DNA of 64,000 nt from Lichenostomus cassidix. Taxonomy: Eukaryota > Chordata > Aves > Passeriformes > Meliphagidae. Made by a program: the position numbers and the translations under genes. A model generated the notes under the pieces. That model had not been told where the DNA came from, did no database searches, and saw nothing but the letters and a program-made list of their open reading frames with translations. The stretch covers positions 6,824,056 to 6,888,055 of the forward strand of contig CM039189.1 of NCBI GenBank assembly GCA_008360975.2. Direction: 5' to 3'. Below are positions 24,901-37,367 of the stretch, one piece after another (position 1 is the first letter of the stretch; each line of letters opens with the position of its first letter).

Positions 24901-27900
24901 GATTGATGAAGTCATAACATCAATTGCTCAGACTTTATTGGTGTCATTTTTTTCATCATAACAGTGTGGAACTCTGAGTGATTCATACAACACCGAGGCA
25001 ATAAAAGTGTTATGAAGTGCAATCATTGCATGTTTCATGCTCAATAGCTGATTTTTAATTTCACCATCTTGGATATTTTTTCATCCCCTCAGGGTTCCTA
25101 AATAGGAAAAGGGAATCATTTGGACTTGGAAAACAGGAACAGTGATTCAAAAAGAAATTAATTTATGTGGTTGTTCATCTGTTTTACTTTTGCAATTATT
25201 TCTCCTGTTTATGTTTGAGCAATGACTTTCATTCCATGCGTCAGATACCCTCTTGTCCTGCAGTGAAATCATGGTCCTGTGGTTGTGAGATCATTTGTTT
25301 ACCATAAAGAGGAAAATACCTCACTTATGGCATCAGATGAAGTTGCATTATGGCTGGATCAGAGCAAAGGTGAAAGTGAGTCTGGGAGGAGAGGAAGAAG
25401 CTGAGCCTGAAGGATTTTTTCTGTGCTGCCTTCTGGCTAGAAAACTTCTTCCTACAAAGGAAATTGTTTCCTCCACATTTAGCAGAATATCAACTTAATG
25501 TTCCTTCTTTATTCATAGTGAAGCCTTAATGGAACTAAAGTCTTTATGAATATATATGTTTATTGCATTGGGCTAACTGCTGTCATGCTAAATTTTGGTC
25601 TTTGGTGATTTGAAATTAAAGAGTCACAGACGATTTCCTCAATGACCCAAGAGAGGGGTAGGCTGGGGGTGACTTGGCTTTTATTGTAGTATAACAATTG
25701 CTAAAAGTTCTGTGAAATAGAATATAAGAAATTACATGTGTTGGCGATTGTGTATCCTTTATAGCTGGCATGAGCTTTCTTGCTTTGGCAGTGGAGAGGG
25801 ATGCAGGTTTCATGGGAGAGGCTGATTATCAGAACTGGCTGTGAACACCCTTTGGTGTTCACCCTGCTGAAGGTGAACGATGTCCTGGGACAGCAGCAGA
25901 GGGAATGTGCCTTGACAGTGCCATATCACGCTGGTACAGCCCCTGCCACAGGAGACTCAGATGAAAAAGCTTCCATGGGAGTTTCATGTGCTTTCAGAGT
26001 CAAACATATCTCTAATGTCTGCCCAATGTTTATATAAATTTTACTGCATTGTTTCGTTTTAAAAAATGTACTTGCATGTGTTTTCCTTTTTTCTTGTATT
26101 AACACAGTATCAGTTTTCTGGGAGATGTCTTTCTCCGTGTTTAGGCTGGGGTATTAACCCACTGATACTTGAAAATAGTCCATTTGGACAATCTGGATTT
26201 GTGAGCCAAATGAACTCTGATTTTACCTTTCCTTATGAAGTCCTCTGCAGGATTTATGGAAGTACCTTTAGAGAATAATTCTCAACATATGAAGGATGGG
26301 AGATGGATGGGGCAAAGCATCTGCTTCCAAGTTAACGTTCTCTGTTTTCATTTCTTTAAGAGTCTTAGCTTCTGAAAAACTAAAACTCTGTAAAGTAAGA
26401 TTTTGCAATTTTTTCCTTCATTGTGTATTAAAACTCTTTGACACGCGTTGGTTTCTTTGCGTTTGCAAGGACACTTTCATCTTCCAGGACCAAGTTCTGC
26501 TTTTCACTGTAGATCCTTACAGGAATAAGCAATCAAGGGTGTGGAATTTGGGGTTAAACAAGGCTGAAGGTGCTGTTGTAGAATTGTCTCTGCTTTGAAG
26601 GGCAATGCAAGGACAGACTCTCCTTGTTAAGTTTGGGAAGGACAACCTCAAGGGTTGTCTTCTTTTTAGGAATTGTCTCCTAAGGCAGCTCATCCAACAA
26701 AGGTCGTTTATTGCCACACTGGTGGATATTTGCAGCTTCCACTTTGTGGCTTTCCTGAACTTTTAAAGGAACTGAGATTCACTCATCCAGCCTCATGTGG
26801 AGGAGGACCCTGAGTCTGATGGTGCAGGAAGCCAAGGAAGAGGTTGTAGAAGGGTCATGAAAGCCTTTTCCCCTTTCCCACAGAGGGTTAGTATGTGCAA
26901 TTTGGGTGAAGTCAGTAGCCAAACAGCAAAATCTCAGGCAGTTTAACTGGCATTAAAGGTTTCATTGGGGGAAGTTTTATAAAAAAAGTCCAATCACTTT
27001 TGACCTGCCCAGAATTTAACTTTTAACAAGTAGCTTAATCAGCATTTTATTCTGCAACCAGGGACTTCTATCTAGAGCACATATACAGCTGTATGTGTAC
27101 AGAGGTGATGTGCCATTATTCTGTGTAAATCTGTCTATGCTGTGGAAATCCACAACTTGATCATGTTCCTGATGGTACCCAGCCCTGCAGGTTTTCCTGG
27201 TCTTCCTTTTTCAGTGCTGTTCCTCCTGCAAATGGGAGTCTGTCCTCTGTGCCTGCCTCAGAGGGACGACACAGGAGCGTTTCATGATTCCTGCCTTGCA
27301 AATTGTCAGCAGGGCTCTGAAGTGAAATACCTGCTTGTTATTCCTGGAGGTGACTGGCACAGGACTAGAGCATTTCCTTGGGAGATCTGGTAGTGCTGCT
27401 GTCACCATAAGGCAGACTTTGCCATTCAGGGACTTCACACAGCAGCATTTTCTTGGGGTTTTTTGGTTTTTTTTCCCTTGCCCTGCCAATGCCTAGGTTG
27501 TAGCAAAGAGAATTTCATTCTTATGTGAGGATCTTGAGGTGGTAAGATGGAGTAAGTAAATCTTTCAGCAGTATCTCTTAAAAACATTCTTTTCTCAGAG
27601 GTTCCCCTGCTTTTGCAGAGGCTCAGTGGCCTGAAAGTTTCCCACCTAATGGCAGTGCCCAGGTGAGGGGTGGAAAGCATTGGGCACCTTGACAGGTTCA
27701 TTCTGATCTCTGGCTTTAATCTGCCTTCTGTTACTTCCTTTTCCCAGTTACTGTGTGCAAACAGCCACCTGGTGAACTGGGGAAGAAAGAGCCATTTCCA
27801 AATTCTGTGATCTAAGTATGGCTCTTGAGAAGGATGTTTTTAGCTGTGCCTAAAGGTCTGGCTGCTGGGCCATTCCATGAGCTCCTGTGGCTTCCTGCAG

Positions 27901-28600
27901 AACATATCAGAAAACCTCACTCAGCTGCTCCTTTGAAGAGAAACCTTGGCTGGACACAGCAATGCTGCTCAGAAAATCAAGCATTCTTGAAAATCCATCA
28001 AAGTGTTAAATCCATCTTCTCCTTAAGTAGTTTATTCCAGTGCTTAGAGCAACCCTTGCTGCTCAACCCATGCCTTATTTCTCTGTGAGTTCTCCTGGCT
28101 TAACTTATTCCTGGTTCTTGATTTGCCTGTCTTAATATCTTCCCTCACCATTTCTATAGCTCATGAACACCTCAAATGACTGACTGCCTTCACTCTCCTA
28201 CCACCACAGGTTTTCTAGGTCATGACTGACTCATTTTTGTAATACTTTTCCTTTATGTCTCCCCAAATTTATGTCAGTTTTATGGAAATACTTTCTATAG
28301 ATGTGTTTGGTTTAGTTAATGTGATACAATCTGGTGGTTTAGGACACATGTCACTTTGTGTTAGAATGTGATATGCAACAGTAATTTCATTTTGTGGGCC
28401 AACCTTTATTTAATTTCATGGAAAAAAACCCCTGATATTACTAGATTCTTAACTAATTGATGTTCTAATGTATTTTCCTTTTTACTGTATTACTAAGTAC
28501 AGGTCTATCCTGGAAATATTGTTCTTCATATGAGTGTTTATGTCTACTACACTTTCCTCTTTGTCTCTGTACCAAACATGAGACAGAGCATGTTATTCTT

Positions 28601-28618
28601 GCTTTCTTTCTTTCTTTC
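28601..28618. repeat. Short (CTTT)n microsatellite
   Basis: Four consecutive CTTT-like units followed by CCC. Confidence 0.75.
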
Positions 28619-28977
28619 CCAGCTGCTTATTCTTGTGCAGCTGGGCCAGGCAGGTGGGGAACGAGGTACAGCTGGGCTGTGAGGGGCAGCAGGTGAACAG
28701 AGTTTCACAGAAAATGAGACACTGAAGTAACAGAACTTAGGAGAAAGGGAAGCCAGAGCCATTTTACTAAATGTGTCTTCAAGACACTTAGAGAGTTCCC
28801 TTGGTTGAGGAAGCCTTTGAATTGCCAAGAATGGTGGAGAGGTATCACCATAATGCTGTGATACATTCTCAGATTTGGGTAGGGTTTCCTTAGGGAGAGA
28901 CTTCAACTTTTGTGGGATTACTTCACTCTGGAGCCTCCAAGCAGATCCCATGAAGGAATCACATCTGACAGAAGAGC

Positions 28978-29019
28978 TTGCTGTGCATCAACCCTTGCTG
29001 TGCATCAACCCTTGCTGTG
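28978..29019. repeat. 17-bp tandem repeat, about 2.5 copies
   Basis: The unit TTGCTGTGCATCAACCC occurs twice without mismatch (28978-28994 and 28995-29011), then the first eight bases of a third copy follow. Perfect identity suggests a recent slippage or duplication event. Confidence 0.92.
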
Positions 29020-29542
29020 TCTGCTGGGATGAATTGAAGGTTGCTGTAGGTAGGACTTAAATAGTTTTGTTTGACCATTCCTGCTAAATGATTAATATCC
29101 TCTCTTAACCTCAGAGATAAGGTGAGGAACTGCCAAGTTTCTCCACTGAGATGCTTTAATGAAAATTGTTCTTTGTCAGAATTTTGAAGGTCAAAACCAG
29201 CTTAAATATGTAAACAGACATTCTATCAAGGTAAAGTAAAAAAAACCTTACAATTAATCTCTTTTAAGGAGTCGCTTCCTTCCTTTGAGAATTCTGAATA
29301 GTGCTAGACAAGGTTCTTTTAAATTTCCTTCATCATCTCTCTGAAGATTCCCTGTTAATTAACTTAGTCATTTATAAATGTTATGAAATCATGTTATTGA
29401 CTTATTTCTATTTGTAAAGGCACCAGGAAATTTGTGTACTGTACCCTTTGAAAAGTAATTAATGTTTCACTCCTAAATGCCTATTGATATTTTTGTGTTT
29501 CTTATTGACTTGAAATTAATATTTCTGTCAATTTAAAGCTCA

Positions 29543-29960
29543 TGTGCTGGTTTGTCCAGCTTTCAAAGAATGGACAGGACAGAATCATGGAGCTGATTTA
29601 GTTAAAATGATGACCCTCTGATGACCTCAGGAAAAACAACTTCCACAGTTCTGCCTAGTCTGGGCTTCCTCCTTCTCTGGAGCTGTTGGAAGGTGGCCTT
29701 TTCCCACTGATTTGGGAGGGGTTGGGTAAGTTTTAACTAGCTAATGGCTTAATGATGGGAGGAGTAAGATCAGAGCAGTTTAAGTGCATGTTGTAATACC
29801 CAGGGCAGAAACCAGTTGATGCCCTCAGCCCAGTGCTGCAGTATTGTTAAACACCCTGGGCAAGGCCTTGGTGATGTTTTGCAGGGTTATATAAGGGTGG
29901 TGCAGAAGTTGCTCTCGAGGTCTCCTTGCTTACCTGACTAATCTGCTTTGCTGTTCTGGA
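29543..29960 (+). mobile_element. Possible solo LTR or promoter-like segment
   Basis: The segment starts with TGTGCTGGTTTG, a start shared by several avian ERVL-type LTRs. About 345 bases in, it carries a clear TATA box, TATATAAG at 29888-29895, followed by GGGTGGTGCAG. Spacing from a TG start to a TATA box fits an LTR U3. I could not find a matching CA end, a target-site duplication or a convincing polyA hexamer downstream on this strand, so the assignment is weak. A non-retroviral Pol II promoter or chance are alternatives. Confidence 0.3.
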
Positions 29961-31249
29961 GCTCAGGTAGAACCTGTACCTGAGAGGTTTCACCTTTGTG
30001 GTGCAAGGTGCTGCTGGATTCTCATCCTCTCTGTGTGAGAGATTTGCTTCTCACCAATGCCTGCCCTGTGGGGAGAGCAGAGAGTCCCACTGGCTCCACT
30101 GCCCAGGGCAGCTCAGCTGCAGGAGCTGCTCAGGCTGCAGTGTTTGCTAAATGAACCCACTTTGTGAGCAGCTCCTCTCACCCCCTCCTCAGGGAATCTG
30201 CATGGCACTTTCTCTCCCTTGAGCAAGGAATATACAGGCAGTTCTGCACAAGTCTGGGATCTTTTATTGCTGGATAACAAACTCTTTTCTGGTCTGGGAA
30301 GCAAACTCTAGTGGAGTTTTTTCAGCAGAAGAATGCTTTGTTGGTCAGTATTGCCTCTGCTCTGCCTGTGAGAATTGCCTATTTGCACTGTCAGGTACCC
30401 CAAATGTAATTACTGGAAGAATCAGCTATGGTATGATTAAAAGAATTCATATTTGTTATTCAAGGGTTTTCTCTGTATTAAATACTTCAGCAAAATTTCA
30501 GTAACCGGTGACCTCTTTTGAGAAGTGACTCACTGCATTTTAAAGGCTTTATAACCAAGTCATCCCTCCTTGTCAGGGACATGGGAGATGAATAGATCCT
30601 TCCTGCCTGCGATTTCCAGTCTCAGGGGAAGTCCCTTTTCAGTGCCTGTGGTGATGCTCAGCTGCATCACTGCTTTTAATTGCCTGCAGGCTCCTGCAGG
30701 ACTGTGTGTCCCCTCTGGCATGACCTACATCCTCGCAGAGCCATGAATCCCTCGGCACTGCTTAGTGCAGTCTGAGCACAGGACAGAAAGCCCTGTTGTT
30801 GCTAATCCCTCTCTGTCTCCCAGTGCTGGAAGCTGTGTGACAATCTCTTGTTTGCCTAAATTCATCTGGCATTATTTTGCCTGCTGAAGGAGACAAATGA
30901 GTTTTCTCTATTAAAGATGATGGGAGAAAATGTGAGTGATGTCTTGAGCATTATGGATGTCGGGTGTGTTATTACACTGAAACCCAGGGAAGGATGTATT
31001 AAAAAGAGCATGGCACCTTATCAAGCCAGGAATTCATACAGTCATAATATATATGTGGGTTTTTTCTTGAAAGAGGGAATAAACAGTGAAATAATCTCTT
31101 CAGCAGTAGCCTGAATTGCATTGCTACAGGTCAAATCTAACTGTATGATTGTGTCAGATAGTTCAGTTCAATTTGGAAGGTTTGGGCTAGTGGAGGAATA
31201 AGGTGATATTTCGGGTGAGTTAAAGTAAACATTACAGTCTGTTATGGAA
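29961..31249. other. Non-coding stretch
   Basis: Moderately GC-rich in its first half, with repeated CTGCAG and CAGCTC words around 30050-30200. No exon or identifiable repeat was seen. Confidence 0.5.
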
Positions 31250-32690
31250 AGGGAGCATTTATAAGATGTAAGGTCATCTTGCTCATTTTGGAAAGTTCTC
31301 CAGGAATATCTGTTCCACCATTCTGTAGCACTGGAAGTGTCTGGATCTGCTGCTGGACTTGTAACATGGGATTGAAGTTATTGGTACTGTGCTCTTGAAG
31401 TCCCAGTGTTCCACAGGTTCATCTGTTCCAATTTTCCTTTTTCTACACTAATGGTAGATAAACTGAGATCACTGTTCTCCAGGACTTGATTTCTTTGTTT
31501 CTCCCCTCCCAGTTTCCAGTTTGACTTTACTCATGAGCAGAAGTCTGTTCTTGAGCAAATGTTGTTGCCAAGTTTGAGCAGCTTTTTTTCCATCTTTGCA
31601 GAGTTTATGAGAGATCATATCCACGGTACCTTGGCTAGGCTGACCTGTCTTTAAAATTTTTGGGGGGAGATATGCTCACCCATTCATCTGCTGTTATCCC
31701 ACTCAGTGTCTCTATACTTGCCTGATCTTTCTCCATCAGTGATGTTTTTGTGTTGAGTTTTATTTTGGGTGGTAACAGTACATTATACAGAGACATTATC
31801 TTTCCAGAAATGCCTTTCTCTTGAAACATCTTCATGACTTTGTCATATCTTGGGCTCATAATTCAGCTGCAATCAATGGCTCTGCTGAGGTTGTTACCCT
31901 TCCTTTGAGTTAATGTATACCAGACTTCCTATCACTGGAATTGCTGCCAAACTTAATCTCACCTCCACTATTCCACTTCTGAAAGTCATCTGGAGGGATC
32001 TCTACTTCCCATCTGATATTTCTCTGTTGCCACATCATGCTGATATTACCTCCCAGTGTGGTGCCATTAGTTTGTCTCTCTAGGGTCTGTCCTTAACCAG
32101 TGCATAAATGAGAACTGCCTTTGCTTTTCTATAGATATGTACCCATTCTAAAACTGTTTATAAACATCTAATGAAGCCTCAGATTTTCCCAGTGGGGTAA
32201 GTAGTTTCCCTTCCAGTAAATGCCTGATAGTTCTGAGAAAGAAGGACTGGTGACTTGTTCAGCATCATGCCTTGAGTCAGAAATGAGCACTGATGACACA
32301 ATCCCAAGTCCTCTGCTCCAAAAGTCAAATAACACTGTATGCTCTTTATCAGGAAGCCATCCAAAGGCTTTTATAAAATGGGGAATGTCAGTGCAAACTT
32401 GAGGCTGGGGTCTGGAAAGCCATCTGGAAGATAAATTTAATGGGATCTGAGTTTTCAAAGCTCCTGGATAGCTTCAAACAGTGAAGCCTGGATATTTTAG
32501 CCAGTGATATTTTGACAGATCTGGTTTCTTGGGGTGCTCTATCTGCATTTCTCCCTGGTACTGTTGCAATACCAGTCTGAGCTTTGTCATTGTTTTTATT
32601 TATGTATTTATTAAAGATGAACAGCTCAGGTGAGCTGATAGTACACAGTGCCACACTCAACTATATTTGTTGTTTCAGTGGCACTTGCCT
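31250..32690 (-). pseudogene. Possible decayed coding sequence, unidentified
   Basis: The minus strand holds successive open stretches that read like protein: 32660-32388 (90 codons), 32458-32168 (96 codons), a stretch around 32055-31920 containing IPPDDFQKWN, and 31859-31635 (74 codons, containing YDKVMKMFQEKGISG). A further stretch near 31350 contains VQQQIQTLPVLQNGG. They lie in order but need frame changes and cross stop codons to be joined, and no family was recognised. It may be a decayed retrogene or retroelement remnant, or chance. No flanking A-run or target duplication was seen. Confidence 0.2.
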
Positions 32691-32806
32691 TGAGGACTTT
32701 TGGCAAGATTCATTTTAAACTTCCCAACTCTTGAGCAGCATAACATCTCTTAGAAAAAACCCCAAACCCAAATGTCCATGTTGCTCCCTGATGCCCCCAA
32801 TTCTAG

Positions 32807-32820
32807 TTGTTGTTGTTGTG
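32807..32820. repeat. Short (GTT)n run
   Basis: About five GTT units. Confidence 0.6.
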
Positions 32821-33178
32821 TTTATTGTGCAGATTAATCTCAAAGCATGGAGTGGTTGTGAGCTGAAGCAATAACGTGGAGTGAAATCTCCTCAGTAACC
32901 GAGTCACAGGGAGTGCATTCCTGAGAAAGTGAAGGCTAAGCTCTGCATCCAGCTGTGTAACATGGCACCTCCCTTGTAGCTGGGATTAGGCTAATTCCCT
33001 CTGCTGCCTCAGCACCGCCTTGCCTTGCTTCACGTCTCCAGGATCCCAAACATCAGCCCTGTTCCCACAGAAGTTGCCACTTTGGGATGTGCACACAGTT
33101 TTACCTGCCCATCCTCTGCAGCCACCCTCCTGCCTGCGAGCCAGGGAGGAAGAGCTCCAGCTGGTAGCTTCTTCACTT

Positions 33179-33353
33179 AAAAAAACCCCACGAACCCAAA
33201 ACAAAACAAAACCACAAAAAACAAACAAACAAAAAACCCAAAAAAACCAAAACAAAAAAACCTCAAAAAAACCCCAAACAAAAAAACAAACAAACAAAAA
33301 AGAACCACAAACAAACAAAAAAAACCCTAAAACAAAGAAAAATCCCCAACACA
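33179..33353. repeat. A/C-only low-complexity tract (first)
   Basis: About 175 bases almost wholly of A and C on the + strand (T and G nearly absent), made of irregular AAAAC, AAACAAAC and AACCCC words with no fixed period. It lies between ordinary sequences. The absence of stop codons on both strands here creates spurious long frames rich in K/N/Q/T (plus) or F/V/L/C/G (minus), which are not genes. Confidence 0.9.
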
Positions 33354-34329
33354 CCTGGACAAATTACCTTTTGTTGTTTGTTTTGGGTACAGGGTAAGAC
33401 TATACCAGTTGTGTACAAAGGTTGAGGACAGCATTTAGCCCCAAATGGGATAATTTTCTGATGACAGAGGTTCAAATTTGCAACTAAATTGCTGCAGCTT
33501 AGCAAATCATAGCTTTGTGTTTGTGTGTGGGAGCAATTGGTCTACAGCAAACCTAAAGCCTCTCTCTGTGAGCCAGCAGAAGTCAAATTACTTCAGGGTT
33601 TTGCTGTGGAAGGGCATAAAAGAGGGGTCACTGTGGCTCCCATATGGCCAAAACAGAGCCTGAGTGCTGTGGCTGAGCTGGATGCCAGGGTTTGGAGTGA
33701 ATTCTGTTACAGGGTTTCCACTGGGAAAATGTGGGTTTTTTCCCTCACTTCCCATTGTTTCACATGAAACCAGAAAAACCCCAAATTAGTTTTATTTGTG
33801 GGAGTTTTCCTTTACTCAGAATCCCATACCTGTACTCGCTCACACGTCCTTGGGCTACAAAAATCCAGCCAAGGGGGTGCATCCTTTGTTTTTCAACCCT
33901 GGGGATCAAATCCCACAGGCACGATGGAACCCTGAAACCCAAATCTGAGGATCTTGTTGCGTACATTAATCACATTCTCCGCAGTTCTGCCGCTGCCCAG
34001 CCAGCCCTTGGCGTGGGACGAGGAGCAGAGAAGCTCAGAATTCCTATTAGAGGCAACGGGAACCTTTCCAATGGGTCACAAACCAAGCCTACAGGGAAGG
34101 AATCTGCCCTCTGCATGGTAGCAACCCTATTGCTCAAGCTCAGGGCAGATCCAGCGAGCGCAGGGTGGCCTTGAGAGGAAGTTTCCCCGGTGAGATGTCC
34201 TAGTATGGGGTGTTTGCATAGCTGGGCATTGTAAAGAGGATTTCTCAGGAGCAGCTTTTAATCTTCGCCGATGCGGAGTTGTGCAAACACCGTTCCGACA
34301 TCAATCACGCTGACATGTGTGCACGGAGT

Positions 34330-34800
34330 GGCAGTCACTCCTTAAATATGGGAATCACAAACATGTGTTGACAGAAAAATATATTTAAGCAGTTTCCAGT
34401 GCGTGCTGTAATAAGCAAACCAGCCATTGTATTCCACAGAGCTGCATGCTTTAAATGCCTAACAGTAGAGAACGACCCAAACTGAATCACGGTAATAGAA
34501 AAGGAAGTGCTTACACCTCTCAAAACATTCTGTACAATAGTCATTCCCTTCTTTATAAATTTGATTTTGGTAAATTTGAATCCAAATGAGATGAAGTTTG
34601 AAACATGGGCTTTCACGGTAAGGTTCAGCTCGGTGTGTAATCTTTTGCAGGTGGCTGTTATTCGTTTATTATTTGTATTTCCATATTGCTTAGCAACCCC
34701 AGTGCTGGACCAGGACGTCGCTGCTGCGAGTGCTCTGCTAACATGGATGGAATGGATGGCTGCTGCCTGGGAGAACACTGTTTTGTAGTGAAGCCAAAAG
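34330..34800. promoter_or_regulatory. Candidate conserved non-coding element
   Basis: A repeat-free segment with unusually few stop codons on both strands (147 codons open on minus, 93 on plus). Its words include CACAAACATG (forkhead-like), TATTTGTATTTCC and a CCATATTGCTTAGCAACC block resembling an RFX half-site (GTTGCTAAGCAA on the reverse strand). Flanking bases near 34260-34330 have more CpG than the background. Low-confidence inference. Confidence 0.25.
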
Positions 34801-37346
34801 TAAACTAATGGTTTCTCATTCTGTCCTCTCCGAAAGAGAAATGGCGAGGGCCAGCTGATATTTAGTGATGGGATTATAACTCTTGAATTACTGAGTCAAC
34901 ACAAATATTTGGGGGCCCTGTCAAGCGTGCAGGCTCAAATGGGTGTGATTTTCCCAGGTTTTGTGTCCTGATGGCCAAGGCAGGGAGCACAGGCTCTGAG
35001 AATGGGGCAGGCTGGGCTGCTGCTCCCTGGATAACCATTTGCTGACAGAGTTGCTCAGGCGAGCAAATAACTACTCATGCTTTGCGCGTCCCTGCAATTA
35101 GAAAGGAGCAGCCTACCCCGCATTGCTGAGCACTTACTAACACCTCCCCTGCCAGTGGCACAGCACCTGCATCCCTCAGACAGCCAGGGCACACCACGCT
35201 CTGTGCTTGGGCTTGGGGAGTTATGTAAGTCAACATTTGCGGAGCTTACCCAAGTCCTTGTGTCACCTCTTAAGCAGAGATGTCCTGATGTTTCAAGGGT
35301 TTGTAGAAAGCAGTAATACCTCCATTTGAGAGCTGGAAAGCTGGGAAAAGTAGACTAACTTTTAGTCTCCAAGTCCTTTAGTCAGAAAATTCCGCGCAGC
35401 TCCAACACAGCTGTGCCTGAACCCTTGGGAGCAGGGATTTGCTGCTGTGGAGCAAAGAGGAGCCACTGATCACTGGCAGCTTCTGTTTGATAATCATGGC
35501 CAAACTCTTCAATGGTGAGGTTCATACCTGTGCTTCAATCCCTCCTCGATGCAGTGCAGTCCCCCTTGAGATAGGAAACATCATTGTCTGCCACTGGAAG
35601 AGGGATTGGGCACTAAACTGGTGAAAACTAAAACTTGAACAGTGTTTAAATGCACTGGGGTTCCTTTGGAGCTGTTTCCAGTGCTGTACGAGGGTGTTTG
35701 TCTCAGAGGTGGGGAGAATAATTTTCTGCTCTGTGACAGTGCTCAGATGCCACCCAGGACCAGGCCATGGCCAAGGCTCTGCATAGCTGTCTCAGGACAT
35801 CGGTGGTTTGCACATTTTAATAGCAGATCCTTGTGCCCAGAGGTCACACAGGGCAACCATGTGAAATGCCTTTGCATCAAGAGGTTAAAAACAACTTATG
35901 TTGGTTCTGGACTCCAGCCAAAGTTACCCAGCTGTTTAGCTGAGACTGGGAGCTGACAGACCAAAAAAAGGACACACACAATTTAAAATGTCACTCTCTG
36001 GAGAGACTAAGGAGTAGCCATCCACAAAACCAAAGTGGTGCAAGCTTGACTGCAGGAAATGGCTTGGGAGGAGGTGGCCCAAGAGTGAACACTGTGGGGA
36101 TGTGCTCAGTTTCCCCCCAGGTGCTCTGGGAGATGAGACAAACCTTCCTGGGATGTGCTGGTGGCTGCTGGGATGCTCGTGGTAGCGAAGGACACCTAAG
36201 CTTTAGTGGCTGGAGTTGTGTGGCTGCACTGTCACTAACTGAAACTTACTCTGGTGACTAAGGATGACGTATACCTGATGTAAATTACCTTTGTTGTAGG
36301 GAAGCAGTGGCAAGCAAAGGATTTTTAGAAATATCCCATGTACGTTGGTTCCCAAAGCCATGAGCTTCTATATTTCATTTCTCCAGATATGGTACTGATT
36401 GACATTTTGTACACAGCCCTTCTTAATTTCTAAATGGTGTCCTATTCACAAGTCAGTTATTGCTCTGTAAATGCCAAATATTTGGAGTCTGAATGCAATG
36501 GCCCATGCTTCTAGTTTGAGTCTCCTCCAGCTTTATTCTCCCTTCCTCCTCTCTGCCCACAAAACTCACACTGCCTGCCCAGGAGCACGTTTTGTTGTGT
36601 ACTTCCCCTTTCAGTGCTTTAACAGGTTCAGCAAACTTGTTGAGCAAACTCTCTACCTAAATACAAAGCAATTAATCATCAAACTTTCCCAGCAGAAAGA
36701 TGGAAACTGGTGAAATGGTCCATTTGGATTTGTCTCCTCTGTGCATAGATGGTTCTGCTGAGAGCTTTGCAATTCCTGGCTCCTTCTGTAGCTGTTTTCA
36801 CAGCAGCTGTGAAACAACTCCTCTCCTAAAAATGTGACATCTTTTCAACCCTGACATCCTTGCCAGTGGCTGAAAATCCAGAACATCAATTTTTCTGAGT
36901 TTGTCTGACTTTGTTGTACCTGGTATGACACTGATAATGTTGTGGTTGGGCGGAATGCAAATGTAATGATGCCATGTGCAAGCCAGTGCAAAAGGTCAAA
37001 GAAAGGAAAGTTTAATATCAGTTTAGGGGAAAAAACAACAAAACATAATTTCATTTTCTGTCTTTATAGGCCTCCAAACATCCATGACAGTGATGTAAAC
37101 CAGCAAACATCAGTCTTTTCCCTGATGAAAAAGAAGCATAGGTTGTCAAAAGTAATTTACCTTTTGAAGGATCCTGAAGTGTGAAAACATAAGTCCTTTA
37201 CACAGCAATAGAGATAAACAAAAGGTAGAAAATATTTTTCATAGATGCCTGATGAAGTCTGATTCTTTGTGGCCCCATCAGATTTTTTTAATGAGAAAAG
37301 AAAGGTAATTTCAAGCTCCAAATCCAGCTTGGCTGTGAAATGAGGC

Positions 37347-37367
37347 AAAAAAAAAAAAAAAAAAAAA
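37347..37367. repeat. A21 homopolymer
   Basis: A run of 21 adenines, the longest in the window. No adjacent LINE or SINE body or retrogene was recognised on its left. Confidence 0.92.

Larger units (their letters stand above)
21938..29542. other. Non-coding stretch downstream of BEND5
   Basis: No recognisable exon, RNA gene or intact repeat was found. A short (CTTT)n run lies at 28601-28618 and a 17-bp tandem repeat at 28978-29019. Overlapping open frames of up to 134 codons (for example 21819-22205 +, 28547-28951 -) have no family resemblance. By synteny this is probably intron of AGBL4, which hosts BEND5 in mammals. Confidence 0.6.

Noticed and set aside
33020..33397. Open frames of 122-125 codons on both strands.
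   Set aside because: They are produced by the A/C-only tract, which cannot make stop codons easily on either strand; the amino-acid composition is low-complexity.
37070..37151. A spliced-exon lookalike: TTTCTGTCTTTATAG acceptor, an open frame with PPNIHDSDVNQQTS and MKKKHRLSK, and a GTAATT donor.
   Set aside because: The peptide matches nothing I recognise, including AGBL4, and acceptor-donor pairs of this quality arise often by chance in 40 kb.
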